From: Micromonospora sp. MP36
GTDB taxonomy: Bacteria > Actinomycetota > Actinomycetes > Mycobacteriales > Micromonosporaceae
Length of the DNA: 64,000 nucleotides
NCBI RefSeq assembly: GCF_008119785.1
Contig: NZ_VSFA01000029.1
Location: forward strand, 1-64,000
Direction: 5' to 3'
Shown here: positions 9,252 to 17,781 of the stretch, piece by piece
Position numbering within the stretch: position 1 is the first letter of the stretch
Layout of the letters: every line of letters begins with the position of its first letter
Program-made: the position numbers and the translations under genes
Notes under the pieces: generated by a model
Told to the model about the DNA's origin: nothing
The model's database searches: none
The model's input: the letters and a program-made list of their open reading frames with translations, nothing else

Positions 9252-10120
9252 CCACGACGACCACCCGGACCGACGCCGCCTACCGGCACTGCGAGCAGAT
9301 CACCCGTAGCCAGGCGGCCAACTTCGCGTACGGCATCCGGCTGCTGCCGACGCCGAAACGGCGGGCGTTGTCGGCCATCTACGCGGCCGCCCGCCGCATC
9401 GACGACATCGGCGACGGCACGCTGCCGCCCGACGAGAAGCTGGACGCGCTGGCCCGGACCAGAGCCGCCCTGCACCGGCTGCCCGGCGACAGCGGCGGCG
9501 ACCCGGTGCTCGCCGCGCTCGGCGACGCCGCGACCCGGATGCCGATTCCGCTGGCCGCCTTCGACGAGCTCATCGACGGGTGCGCCGCCGACGTGACCGG
9601 CCGCCGGTACGCCACCTTCGACGACCTGCTCTGGTACTGCCGCTGCGTGGCCGGATCCATCGGCCGGCTCTCCCTGGGCGTGTTCGGGGCCCGCCAGCCG
9701 GGCCGGGCCGCCCCGCTGGCCGACGCGCTCGGCGTGGCCCTGCAGCTGACCAACATCCTGCGCGACCTGGTCGAGGACCGGGCCGGCGGCCGCGTCTACC
9801 TGCCGGCGGAGGACCTGGACCGGTTCGGCTGCACCCTCCGCCTGGACGGGGCCGGCTTCGCCGACGCGCCCGAGCGGCTGGTGGAGCTGGTGCGCTTCGA
9901 GGCGGCCCGGGCCGCGCGCTGGTACGACGTCGGCCTGCGGCTGCTGCCCATGCTGGACCGGCGCAGCGCGGCCTGCACCGCCGCGATGGCCGGCATCTAC
10001 CGCCGCCTGCTCACCCGGATCGCGGCCGATCCGCTGGCGGTCACCCGCAGTCGCGTGTCGTTGCCGGGCCGGGAGAAGGCCTGGGTGGCGGCGCGCGCTC
10101 TCGTCGGCCGTAGCGCATGA
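9248..10120 (+). CDS. hpnD: HpnD, presqualene diphosphate synthase
   Basis: 290-residue paralogue of the previous protein that condenses two farnesyl diphosphates to presqualene diphosphate. The substrate-binding aspartates are in ARRIDDIGDG and LRDLVEDRAGGRVYLP, and the conserved YCRCVAGSIG segment (compare YCRYVAGSVG in phytoene/squalene synthases) is present. The ATG at 9248 overlaps the hpnC stop as ATGA, and its own stop overlaps the hpnE start in the same way. The N-terminus carries a short Thr run (MTTTTTRTD) before the fold begins at AYRHCEQI. The length is usual for the family. There is no squalene synthase of the eukaryotic kind here, consistent with the HpnCDE route. Confidence 0.93.
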   Translation: MTTTTTRTDAAYRHCEQITRSQAANFAYGIRLLPTPKRRALSAIYAAARRIDDIGDGTLPPDEKLDALARTRAALHRLPGDSGGDPVLAALGDAATRMPIPLAAFDELIDGCAADVTGRRYATFDDLLWYCRCVAGSIGRLSLGVFGARQPGRAAPLADALGVALQLTNILRDLVEDRAGGRVYLPAEDLDRFGCTLRLDGAGFADAPERLVELVRFEAARAARWYDVGLRLLPMLDRRSAACTAAMAGIYRRLLTRIAADPLAVTRSRVSLPGREKAWVAARALVGRSA

Positions 10121-11496
10121 CCGGGCCGGCCGCGCAGCCGGGAGGCGGATCCGGCACGGTGTGCGTGATCGGCGGCGGGCTGGCCGGGATCGCCGCCGCG
10201 ATCCGGCTCGCCGACCTCGGCCTGTCCGTGACGCTGCTGGAGACCCGGCCGGAACTGGGTGGGGCGACCTACTCCTTCCGCCGCGACGGCCTCAGCGTGG
10301 ACACCGGCCAGCACGTCTTCCTGCGGTGCTACCACACCTACCGTCGGCTGTTGGACCGGCTCGGCACGGCGGGCGACACCGACCTGCAGCCGCGGTTCAC
10401 GGTGCCGGTGCTGCTGCCGGGACACCGGCCGCAGGTGCTGGCCCGCCGCCGGCTGCCGGCCCCCGCCCACCTGCTGCCGGCGCTGGCCGGATACCGGCTG
10501 CTCAGCCCGGCGGAACGGATCGCCGCCGTCCGGGCCTGCGCCGCGCTGCGCAACGTCGACCCGGACCTGCCCGCCACCGACGAGCGCAGTTTCGGCGACT
10601 GGCTCGCCGCGCACGGCCAGAGCCGCCGGGCCGTCCGGCGACTCTGGGACCTGATCACCGTGGCGGCGCTGAACCTGCCCAGCACCGACGCGTCACTGGC
10701 GCTGGCCGCTCGGGTGTTCCGCACCGGGCTGCTGGAGGCCGCGGACGCCGGTGACATCGGCCGGCCCCGCGTCCCGCTGACCGAGCTGCACGGCGTTGCC
10801 GGCCGTCGGCTGCTCGACCGGCTCGGCGCCCGGGTCCACACCCGGGCGCGGGTCCGCTGGATCCGGCCGGAGCCGACCGGATTCCGGATCGGCCTGGGCG
10901 ACGGCGAGCTGGACGCCGACGGCGTGGTGCTGGCCGTGCCGCACCAGGCCGCCGCGTCGCTGGTGCCGCCCCTCGCCGCGCCCGCCGCCGAGCAGTGGCA
11001 CCGGCTGGGCGCGGCACCCATCGTCAACGTGCACCTGCGCTACGCCACCAAAGTGACCGACCTCGGCATGGCCGCCGCGGTGGAGTCCCCGGCGCAGTGG
11101 ATCTTCGACCGGTCGGAGCCGGGGATGAACGGCGAGCAGCATCTGGTGGTGTCGCTGTCCGCCGCCGACGCGGAGATCGAGCGGCCGGCGGCGGAGCTGG
11201 TGACGACCCAGCGGCAGGCGCTCGCCGACCTGTTCCCGGCCGCGCGGCACACCCCGGTACGCGACGCGTTCGTGACCCGGGAGCCGAAAGCCACCTTCCG
11301 GCAGGCGCCCGGCACCCGGGCGTACCGGCCGGGTCCGGCCACCCGCCTCCCGGGGCTGGTACTGGCCGGCGCATGGACCGACACCGGCTGGCCGGACACG
11401 ATGGAGGGCGCGGTACGCAGCGGCGAGGAGGCCGCCGACATCGTCGCCCGCCAACTCCTGTCCCGGCCCCGACACCACTCGGAGGCCGTATCATGA
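10117..11496 (+). CDS. hpnE: HpnE, squalene-associated FAD-dependent desaturase family
   Basis: 459-residue flavoprotein of the phytoene-desaturase-like family. HpnE reduces hydroxysqualene to squalene. The dinucleotide motif VIGGGLAGIAAAIRLADLG lies near the N-terminus, followed by LETRPELGGATYSF and the DTGQHVFLRCY segment typical of HpnE. The C-terminal FAD contact is seen in LAGAWTDTGWPDTMEGAVRSG. The start overlaps the hpnD stop (ATGA) and the stop overlaps the next gene, so the protein is part of one coupled operon. The length is close to that of other HpnE proteins, and nothing is missing. Confidence 0.93.
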   Translation: MTGPAAQPGGGSGTVCVIGGGLAGIAAAIRLADLGLSVTLLETRPELGGATYSFRRDGLSVDTGQHVFLRCYHTYRRLLDRLGTAGDTDLQPRFTVPVLLPGHRPQVLARRRLPAPAHLLPALAGYRLLSPAERIAAVRACAALRNVDPDLPATDERSFGDWLAAHGQSRRAVRRLWDLITVAALNLPSTDASLALAARVFRTGLLEAADAGDIGRPRVPLTELHGVAGRRLLDRLGARVHTRARVRWIRPEPTGFRIGLGDGELDADGVVLAVPHQAAASLVPPLAAPAAEQWHRLGAAPIVNVHLRYATKVTDLGMAAAVESPAQWIFDRSEPGMNGEQHLVVSLSAADAEIERPAAELVTTQRQALADLFPAARHTPVRDAFVTREPKATFRQAPGTRAYRPGPATRLPGLVLAGAWTDTGWPDTMEGAVRSGEEAADIVARQLLSRPRHHSEAVS

Positions 11497-12500
11497 CCGT
11501 CGCACGCAGTCGCAGCACGGACCAGATCCAGACCTACGTCGAGCCGGCGATCCGGGCCCTGCTGGACCGGTTGGACCCGGGCAACCGCCTGGTCGGGGGC
11601 TACCAGCTGGGCTACTGGGACGCCGACGGATCACCGGCCGCCTGCCAGGGCAAGGGGCTGCGCCCGGCGCTGGCGCTGCTGTCGGCCCGGGCCACCGGCG
11701 CCGAGCCGGCCGCCGGGGTGCCGGCCGCCGCCGCCGTGGAGTTGGCGCACAACTTCTCCCTGCTGCACGACGACGTGATGGACGGTGACACCGAGCGCCG
11801 GCACCGGCCGACCGCGTGGACGGTGTTCGGGGTGGGCCCGGCGATCCTCGCCGGCGACGCGCTGATCGGGTTGGCCCATGAGGTGCTCACCGAGACCCCT
11901 GGCGGCTGCCCGGCCGCCCGGCGACTCGCGGTGGACATCCGGGCGCTGGTCGCCGGGCAGGCGGCCGACCTGGACTTCGAGCGGCGCGACGACGTGACCC
12001 TCGACGAGTGTCTGCGGATGGCGGAGCAGAAGACCGCCGCGCTGTTGGCCGGCTCGTGCGCCCTCGGGGCGATCCTCTGCGGCGGCCCGCCCGGCCTGGT
12101 CGACGGGCTGTCCCGCTTCGGGCGCCACCTCGGACTGGCCTTCCAGCTCGTCGACGACCTGCTCGGCATCTGGGGGGACCCACGCCGCACCGGCAAGCCG
12201 GTCGGCTCGGACCTGCGGACCCGCAAGCGGAGCATCCCGGTCGTGCGGGCGGTGACCAGCGGTCAGGCGGCCGCCCGGGCCCTGGCGGAGCTGTACCGGT
12301 CGCCGCAGCCGTTGACCGACGACGACGTGGCCCGGGCGAGCGCGCTGATCGAGGCGACCGGCGCCCGGGACTGGACGGCGCAGCGGGCGTGGCAGGAGAC
12401 GGAGCGGGCCCGCGCGGAACTGGACGCGCTCGACCTGCCCGACGACGTGCGCGACGAGTTCGTCGATATCGCCACCTTCACCACCGGACGGGATCACTGA
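11493..12500 (+). CDS. polyprenyl diphosphate synthase (FPP/GGPP type)
   Basis: 335-residue all-trans polyprenyl synthase. The first Asp-rich motif is LLHDDVMDGD and the second is LVDDLLGIWGDP, the usual actinobacterial form; the GKGLRPALALLSA segment is also typical. By context it most likely supplies farnesyl diphosphate for squalene, since it sits between hpnE and shc, but chain length cannot be read with certainty. The residues just before the first motif (AHNFSLLHDD) are not bulky aromatics, which would also allow a C20 product. ATG 11493 overlaps the hpnE stop, and the TGA at 12498-12500 shares its A with the shc start. Confidence 0.9.
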   Translation: MTVARSRSTDQIQTYVEPAIRALLDRLDPGNRLVGGYQLGYWDADGSPAACQGKGLRPALALLSARATGAEPAAGVPAAAAVELAHNFSLLHDDVMDGDTERRHRPTAWTVFGVGPAILAGDALIGLAHEVLTETPGGCPAARRLAVDIRALVAGQAADLDFERRDDVTLDECLRMAEQKTAALLAGSCALGAILCGGPPGLVDGLSRFGRHLGLAFQLVDDLLGIWGDPRRTGKPVGSDLRTRKRSIPVVRAVTSGQAAARALAELYRSPQPLTDDDVARASALIEATGARDWTAQRAWQETERARAELDALDLPDDVRDEFVDIATFTTGRDH

Positions 12501-14446
12501 TGACTGAGCTGCTGTCGCCGAAGCCGAAGCCCACCGCCATCGCGACCCGGCCGGGCGCAACGGCGTCCGACCCGGCCTGGGAGGCCCTGCGCCGCGCCCG
12601 GGACCACCTGCTCGGGCTGCAGGACGACGCCGGCTGGTGGAAGGGGAACCTGGCCACGAACGTCACCATGGACGCCGAGGACCTGCTGCTGCGGCAATTC
12701 CTGGGCATCCGGACCGCCGAGCAGACCGCCGAGTCGGCGCGGTGGATCCGCTCCCAGCAGCGCCCGGACGGCTCGTGGGCCACCTTCCACGGCGGGCCGG
12801 GGGACCTCTCCACCACCGTCGAGGCGTACCTGGCGCTACGGCTGGCCGGCGACACGCCGGACGCGCCGCACCTCGCCGCCGCCGCCCGGTTCGTCCGCGC
12901 GCACGGCGGGCTCGCGGCGAGCCGGGTGTTCACCCGGTTCTGGCTGGCCCTGTTCGGCCACTGGCCCTGGTCGCAGCTGCCGGCCGTCCCGCCCGAGCTG
13001 GTGCTGCTGCCGCACTGGATGCCGTTCAACGTCTACGACTTCGCGTGCTGGGCCCGGCAGACCATCGTCCCGCTGTCCATCGTCCGGGCGTTGCGCCCGG
13101 TGCGGGAACTCGGCTTCGACGTCGACGAGCTGCGCACGCCCGCGGCGGCACCGCGGCCGCCCCGGTTGCGGTCCCGGGCCGGGGTGCTGCACCGGTTGGA
13201 CCGGCTCGCCAGCGGCTACGAGCGGATCGCCCGGGGACCGGCGCGCCGGCACGCGCTGCGCCGGGCCGCCGAGTGGATCGTGGCCCGCCAGGAGGCCGAC
13301 GGCTCCTGGGGCGGGATCCAACCGCCCTGGGTCTACTCGCTGATGGCGCTGCACCTGCTCGGCTATCCGCTGGACCACCCGGTGCTGCGGGCCGGACTGG
13401 ACGGGCTGGACCGGTTCACGGTGCGCGAGCAGACCCCGGACGGCCCGGTGCGCTGGTTGGAGGCGTGCCAGTCGCCGGTGTGGGACACCGCGCTCGCGGT
13501 CACCGCGCTGTCCGACGCCGGGCTGCCGGCCGGGCATCCGGCGCTGGAGCGGGCCGGGAAATGGCTCCTGCAGGAGGAGATCCGGGTACGCGGGGACTGG
13601 GCGATCCGCCGGCCGGCGGCCCCGGTGGGCGGCTGGGCCTTCGAGTTCGAGAACGACGGGTACGCCGACACCGACGACACCGCCGAGGTGATCATGGCGT
13701 TGCGGCGGACCGCCGTACCGGCGGAGGGCGCGGTGCTGCGGGGCAGCCGCTGGCTGCTCGGCATGCAGTGCCGCGACGGCGGCTGGGCCGCCTTCGACGC
13801 CGACAACACCCGGGCGATCGTCGGCGACCTGCCGTTCTGCGACTTCGGCGAGGTCATCGACCCGCCCAGCGCGGACGTGACCGCGCACGTCGTCGAGGCG
13901 CTGGCGGCGGAGAACTTCGCCGGCACCCCGCCGGTACGCCGGGGCGTGCACTGGCTGCTGCGGGCCCAGGAGCCGGACGGTTCCTGGTTCGGCCGCTGGG
14001 GCGCCAACCACGTCTACGGCACCGGGGCGGTGGTGCCCGCCCTGGTGGCCGCCGGGGTCAAGCCCGGACACCCGGCGATCCGGGCGGCGGTCGACTGGCT
14101 GCTGGCACACCAGAACCCGGACGGCGGCTGGGGCGAGGACATGCGCTCCTACCGGGACCCGTCCTGGATCGGGCGGGGCGAATCCACGGCCTCGCAGACC
14201 GCCTGGGCGCTGCTCGCGCTGCACGCGGCCGGCCACGGCTCCGGGGAACCGGCGCAGCGCGGGATGCGCTGGCTGGTCGACACGCAGCGGCCGGACGGCG
14301 GCTGGGACGAGCCGCACTACACCGGGACCGGTTTCCCCGGCGACTTCTACATCAACTACGGCATGTACCGGCTGGTCTTCCCGATCAGCGCGCTCGGCCG
14401 GATCCTGAACGCGCGGGGCGGCCTGACCGCCGAGGTGGTGCCGTGA
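12500..14446 (+). CDS. shc: squalene-hopene cyclase
   Basis: 648-residue class II triterpene cyclase that folds squalene into hopene and hopanol at the membrane. The catalytic acid motif DTDDTA has its aspartates at 390, 392 and 393. At least six QW repeats are visible ([61 protein letters not shown]). The length is standard. The ATG at 12500 uses the last base of the preceding stop codon. The first 15 residues ([14 protein letters not shown]) are a variable leader. The gene ends in a GTGA overlap with the HpnG-IspH gene, so it is coupled at both ends. Confidence 0.97.
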   Translation: MTELLSPKPKPTAIATRPGATASDPAWEALRRARDHLLGLQDDAGWWKGNLATNVTMDAEDLLLRQFLGIRTAEQTAESARWIRSQQRPDGSWATFHGGPGDLSTTVEAYLALRLAGDTPDAPHLAAAARFVRAHGGLAASRVFTRFWLALFGHWPWSQLPAVPPELVLLPHWMPFNVYDFACWARQTIVPLSIVRALRPVRELGFDVDELRTPAAAPRPPRLRSRAGVLHRLDRLASGYERIARGPARRHALRRAAEWIVARQEADGSWGGIQPPWVYSLMALHLLGYPLDHPVLRAGLDGLDRFTVREQTPDGPVRWLEACQSPVWDTALAVTALSDAGLPAGHPALERAGKWLLQEEIRVRGDWAIRRPAAPVGGWAFEFENDGYADTDDTAEVIMALRRTAVPAEGAVLRGSRWLLGMQCRDGGWAAFDADNTRAIVGDLPFCDFGEVIDPPSADVTAHVVEALAAENFAGTPPVRRGVHWLLRAQEPDGSWFGRWGANHVYGTGAVVPALVAAGVKPGHPAIRAAVDWLLAHQNPDGGWGEDMRSYRDPSWIGRGESTASQTAWALLALHAAGHGSGEPAQRGMRWLVDTQRPDGGWDEPHYTGTGFPGDFYINYGMYRLVFPISALGRILNARGGLTAEVVP

Positions 14447-16005
14447 CCGAGCCAGCGGTACCTCCCGATCCGGCGTGGACCCTGTACGCGCCGATGCGGC
14501 CGGAGGCCGCGGCGCTGCGGCGGGGGCTGACCGGTCTCGATCCGGGACGGTGGCCGGCCCTGCGCCGTACCGGCGCCGGAATCCGGCGCGCCCGGTCGGT
14601 CGCCGCCGGCCGGCCGACCGGGGCGACTCCGGTCGCGGTCGCCGGCATCGGCGGCGGGCTGGCTCCCGGCCTGGCTGCCGGCGACGTCGTGGTGGCCACC
14701 GAGGTACGCGCCGACCCGCGGGCCGGGCACCCGGGGCCGGACGTGCTGCCGATGCCGGCCGCCGCCCTGCTCGCCGCCGCCCTGCGTCGTCGCGGGCTGC
14801 GGGTGCACCTCGGTCCCGTCCTGACCACGACGCGGCTGGTCGACGGCGCGGCCCGGGCCCGGCTGGCCGGCACCGGCGCGCTCGTCGCCGACCTGGAGTC
14901 GGCGTGGCTGCTGGCCGGCTGCGCCGACCGTCCGGCCGCCTGCGTCCGGGTGGTCGCCGACACCGCGGCCGGACCGCTGTACCGACCGGCCACGCTCCGC
15001 CGGATCCGCGCCGCGCTGCGGGTGCTGCCCGCGGTGGCGGCGGCACTGGCCGAGTGGGCGGCGGCCGCCGGCAGCGTCGAGCAGGTGCTGCTGGCCTCGC
15101 CGCGCTCGTTCTGCGCCGGGGTGGAGCGGGCGATCGCGGTGGTGGACCAGGCGCTGCGCCGGCACGGTCCGCCGGTCTACGTCCGCAAGCAGATCGTGCA
15201 CAACGCGCGGGTCGTCGCCGATCTGCGGGCCCGCGGCGCGGTCTTCGTGGACGAACTCGACGAGGTGCCCGACGGCGCGCTGACCATCTTCTCCGCGCAC
15301 GGCGTGTCGCCCGCGGTACGCCAGGAGGCCGCCGACCGGCAGCTGCCGGTCATCGACGCCACCTGTCCGCTGGTGACCAAGGTGCACGCCGAGGCGCGCC
15401 GGTTCGCTGGCCGGGGCGACACGGTGCTGCTGATCGGGCACGCCGGCCACGAGGAGACCGAGGGCACCCTCGGCGAGGCGCCCGCGCGGATCCGGCTGGT
15501 GCCGGACGCGGCCGCCGCCGAGACGGTGCAGGTGACCGACCCCTCCCGGGTGTCCTATCTGGTGCAGACCACGCTGGCGGTGGACGAGGCGGCGGGCGTC
15601 GTGGACGCGCTGCGCCGGCGCTTCCCGGCGCTGACCGGGCCCGGCTCGGACGACATCTGCTACGCCACCACCAACCGGCAGCGGGCCATCACGGCGGTCG
15701 CCGATCGGTCCGACGTCGTGCTGGTGGTCGGGTCGACCAACTCCTCCAACTCCCGCCGACTGGTCGAGGTGGCCGAGCGGGCCGGCGCGCGGGCCCACCT
15801 GGTCGACGACGTGGGCGGTGTGGACCTGCGCTGGCTGGCCGGCGCCACGACGGTCGGGGTGACCGCCGGCGCGTCGGCGCCGCCCGGTCTGGTCGACGAG
15901 CTCGTCGCGGCACTCACCGCGCTCGGTGCCCGGGAGGTGAGCGAGCACACCGCAGCCGTCGAGGACGTCAGCTTCACCCTTCCCAAGGAGGTACGCCAGC
16001 CATGA
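14443..16005 (+). CDS. hpnG-ispH: HpnG-IspH fusion (phosphorylase + HMBPP reductase)
   Basis: 520-residue two-domain protein in one uninterrupted frame. Residues 1 to about 205 match hopanoid-associated phosphorylase HpnG, a nucleosidase-like enzyme thought to remove adenine from adenosylhopane; [20 protein letters not shown] and [10 protein letters not shown] are visible. From [20 protein letters not shown] onward it is a full IspH, the iron-sulfur enzyme that makes IPP and DMAPP. The three cluster cysteines are C224, C308 (DATCPLVTK) and C406 ([10 protein letters not shown]), and the [10 protein letters not shown] and SAHGVSP segments are present. The start is a GTG overlapping the shc stop (GTGA). 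The hpnH start overlaps its stop. The fusion is the odd point; both domains look complete. Confidence 0.9.
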   Translation: MTEPAVPPDPAWTLYAPMRPEAAALRRGLTGLDPGRWPALRRTGAGIRRARSVAAGRPTGATPVAVAGIGGGLAPGLAAGDVVVATEVRADPRAGHPGPDVLPMPAAALLAAALRRRGLRVHLGPVLTTTRLVDGAARARLAGTGALVADLESAWLLAGCADRPAACVRVVADTAAGPLYRPATLRRIRAALRVLPAVAAALAEWAAAAGSVEQVLLASPRSFCAGVERAIAVVDQALRRHGPPVYVRKQIVHNARVVADLRARGAVFVDELDEVPDGALTIFSAHGVSPAVRQEAADRQLPVIDATCPLVTKVHAEARRFAGRGDTVLLIGHAGHEETEGTLGEAPARIRLVPDAAAAETVQVTDPSRVSYLVQTTLAVDEAAGVVDALRRRFPALTGPGSDDICYATTNRQRAITAVADRSDVVLVVGSTNSSNSRRLVEVAERAGARAHLVDDVGGVDLRWLAGATTVGVTAGASAPPGLVDELVAALTALGAREVSEHTAAVEDVSFTLPKEVRQP

Positions 16006-17006
16006 GCATGCCGATGCGCCAGAGCCTGCGGATCGCCAGGTACCTGGTCGAACAGAAAGTGCGCGGGCGCAAGCGGTTCCCGCTGCTGCTGGAGCTGGAG
16101 CCGTTGTTCGCCTGCAACCTCAAGTGCGCCGGCTGCGGCAAGATCCAACAGTCGGCGGACCTGCTGAAGCGCCGGATGCCGGTGGAACAGGCACTGGCCG
16201 CCGTGGAGGAGTGCGGCGCGCCGATGATCTCCATCGCCGGCGGCGAGCCCCTCATGCACCCCGAGATCGACACCCTGGTCGCCGAACTGGTGCGCCGGAA
16301 GAAGTACGTCTTCCTCTGCACCAACGCGGTCCTGCTGCCCAAGAAGATCGACAAGTTCCGGCCGTCGCCGTACTTCGCCTTCACGGTGCACATCGACGGG
16401 CTGCGGGAACGACACGACGCGTCGGTGTGCAAGGACGGGGTCTTCGACGCCGCGGTGGCGGCCGTGCGGGAGGCGCAGCGGCGCGGCTTCCGGGTCACCA
16501 CCAACACCACCTTCTTCAACACCGACACCCCGCAGACCGTCATCGAGGTGCTCGACTACCTCAACGACGACCTGCGGGTCGACGAGATGATGCTCTCCCC
16601 GGCGTACGCGTACGAGAAGGCGCCGGACCAGGACCACTTCCTGGGCGTGACGGAGACCCGGGAGCTGTTCCGCAAGGCCTTCGGCGGTGGCCGGCGGGCT
16701 CGCTGGCGGCTCAACCACTCCCCACTGTTCCTGGACTTCCTGGAAGGTCGGGTGGACTTTCCCTGCACGGCGTGGGCCATCCCGTCGTACTCGCTGCTCG
16801 GCTGGCAACGGCCCTGCTACCTGATGGCCGACGGCTACACCGCCAGCTACCGGGAGCTGCTCGACACCACGGACTGGGACAGCTACGGGCGGGGCCGCGA
16901 TGACCGCTGCGCCAACTGCATGGCGCACTGCGGGCACGAACCGACCGCGGTGCTGGCGACCATGTCCTCGCTGCGGCAGTCGCTGCGGGCGGTACGCGGC
17001 GGCTGA
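16002..17006 (+). CDS. hpnH: HpnH, adenosylhopane synthase (radical SAM)
   Basis: 334-residue radical SAM enzyme that adds the 5'-deoxyadenosyl group to diploptene to give adenosylhopane, the precursor of side-chain-extended hopanoids. The cluster motif CNLKCAGC has cysteines at 38, 42 and 45. [14 protein letters not shown] and [13 protein letters not shown] follow in the usual order, and there is a C-terminal Cys set ([12 protein letters not shown]) as in HpnH/SPASM-like proteins. ATG 16002 overlaps the previous stop, and a near-perfect AAGGAGG (15985-15991) precedes it, so this gene may be translated strongly on its own. It is the last gene of the operon and ends 25 bases from the convergent SDR gene. 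Confidence 0.95.
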   Translation: MSMPMRQSLRIARYLVEQKVRGRKRFPLLLELEPLFACNLKCAGCGKIQQSADLLKRRMPVEQALAAVEECGAPMISIAGGEPLMHPEIDTLVAELVRRKKYVFLCTNAVLLPKKIDKFRPSPYFAFTVHIDGLRERHDASVCKDGVFDAAVAAVREAQRRGFRVTTNTTFFNTDTPQTVIEVLDYLNDDLRVDEMMLSPAYAYEKAPDQDHFLGVTETRELFRKAFGGGRRARWRLNHSPLFLDFLEGRVDFPCTAWAIPSYSLLGWQRPCYLMADGYTASYRELLDTTDWDSYGRGRDDRCANCMAHCGHEPTAVLATMSSLRQSLRAVRGG

Positions 17007-17031
17007 GATCCAGCCCCACCGACGGCCGGGT

Positions 17032-17781
17032 TCACCCGAACCGGGTGGCCAGGCTGCGGTACAGCGCGGGCAGCAGCCCGCGTACGGCCACCGGCAGGCG
17101 CAGCCAGCCCGGGACGTACACCTCGGCCCGGTTCCGGGCGATCGCCTCGGTCAACGCCGCAGCCACCCGCTCCGGTGGCAGCGGTCTCGGCCGGCTCCGG
17201 TGGTACGGCTGCCCCCGGCGGACGAAGAACGGGGTATCCACCACCCCGGGCACGATCGTGCTGACGGTCACTCCGCGGCCGGCCAGCTCCAGCCGGAGGC
17301 TCTCGGCGAAGGCGTCCAGCCCGGCCTTGCTGGCCGCGTAGACCGCTTCCCCGCCCACCCCGAGCCGCCCGGCGATCGAGCCGACGAAGACCAGGTGGCC
17401 GCCGTGGTGGCACATGCCGGGCAGCAGCGCCCGGGTCAGCTCGATCGGTGCGCGCAGGTTCACCGCGAGCAGCTCGTCGGGGAGCGGGTCGGCCATCCCG
17501 GTGAACGGGCCGGCCCAGCCCATGCCGGCGTTGTTGACCAGCACGTCCACCCGGGTGTGCCGGGCCAGGGTCCGCTCGGCCAGTTCCCGGCCGGCGCCGG
17601 GCCGGGTCAGGTCGGTCAGCACCGTGGTGGCGCCGGTCTCGGCGGCGAGCCGGGCCAGTCGGTCCGGGTCCCGACCGGCGGCGACCACCTGACTTCCCGC
17701 GTCGGCCAGCCGTCGGACGAGGGCGGCGCCGATGCCCGACGAGGCGCCGGTGACCAGCACCACCGCGCCGGTCAGCCGCAC
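17032..17781 (-). CDS. SDR-family oxidoreductase
   Basis: 249-residue classical short-chain dehydrogenase. The NAD(P)-binding TGASSGIG lies at the N-terminus, followed by NNAG, a catalytic Ser in VGSIAGR and the YAASK active-site pair. The C-terminal half (RPLPPERVAAALTEAIARN, VYVPGWLRLPVAVRGLLP) resembles the SDRs often annotated as acting on lipids or sterols, but the substrate is unknown. It overlaps the end of the upstream glycosyltransferase/acyltransferase gene by 10 bases, so the two form an operon reading away from 20.4 kb. It converges on hpnH. Its link with hopanoid chemistry is only positional. Confidence 0.88.
   Translation of the reverse strand: MRLTGAVVLVTGASSGIGAALVRRLADAGSQVVAAGRDPDRLARLAAETGATTVLTDLTRPGAGRELAERTLARHTRVDVLVNNAGMGWAGPFTGMADPLPDELLAVNLRAPIELTRALLPGMCHHGGHLVFVGSIAGRLGVGGEAVYAASKAGLDAFAESLRLELAGRGVTVSTIVPGVVDTPFFVRRGQPYHRSRPRPLPPERVAAALTEAIARNRAEVYVPGWLRLPVAVRGLLPALYRSLATRFG

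Noticed and set aside
12637-14442. Upstream part of the long frame that contains the HpnG-IspH gene
   Set aside because: It is out of frame with squalene-hopene cyclase, which occupies the same bases with all its motifs. The fusion gene starts at GTG 14443.
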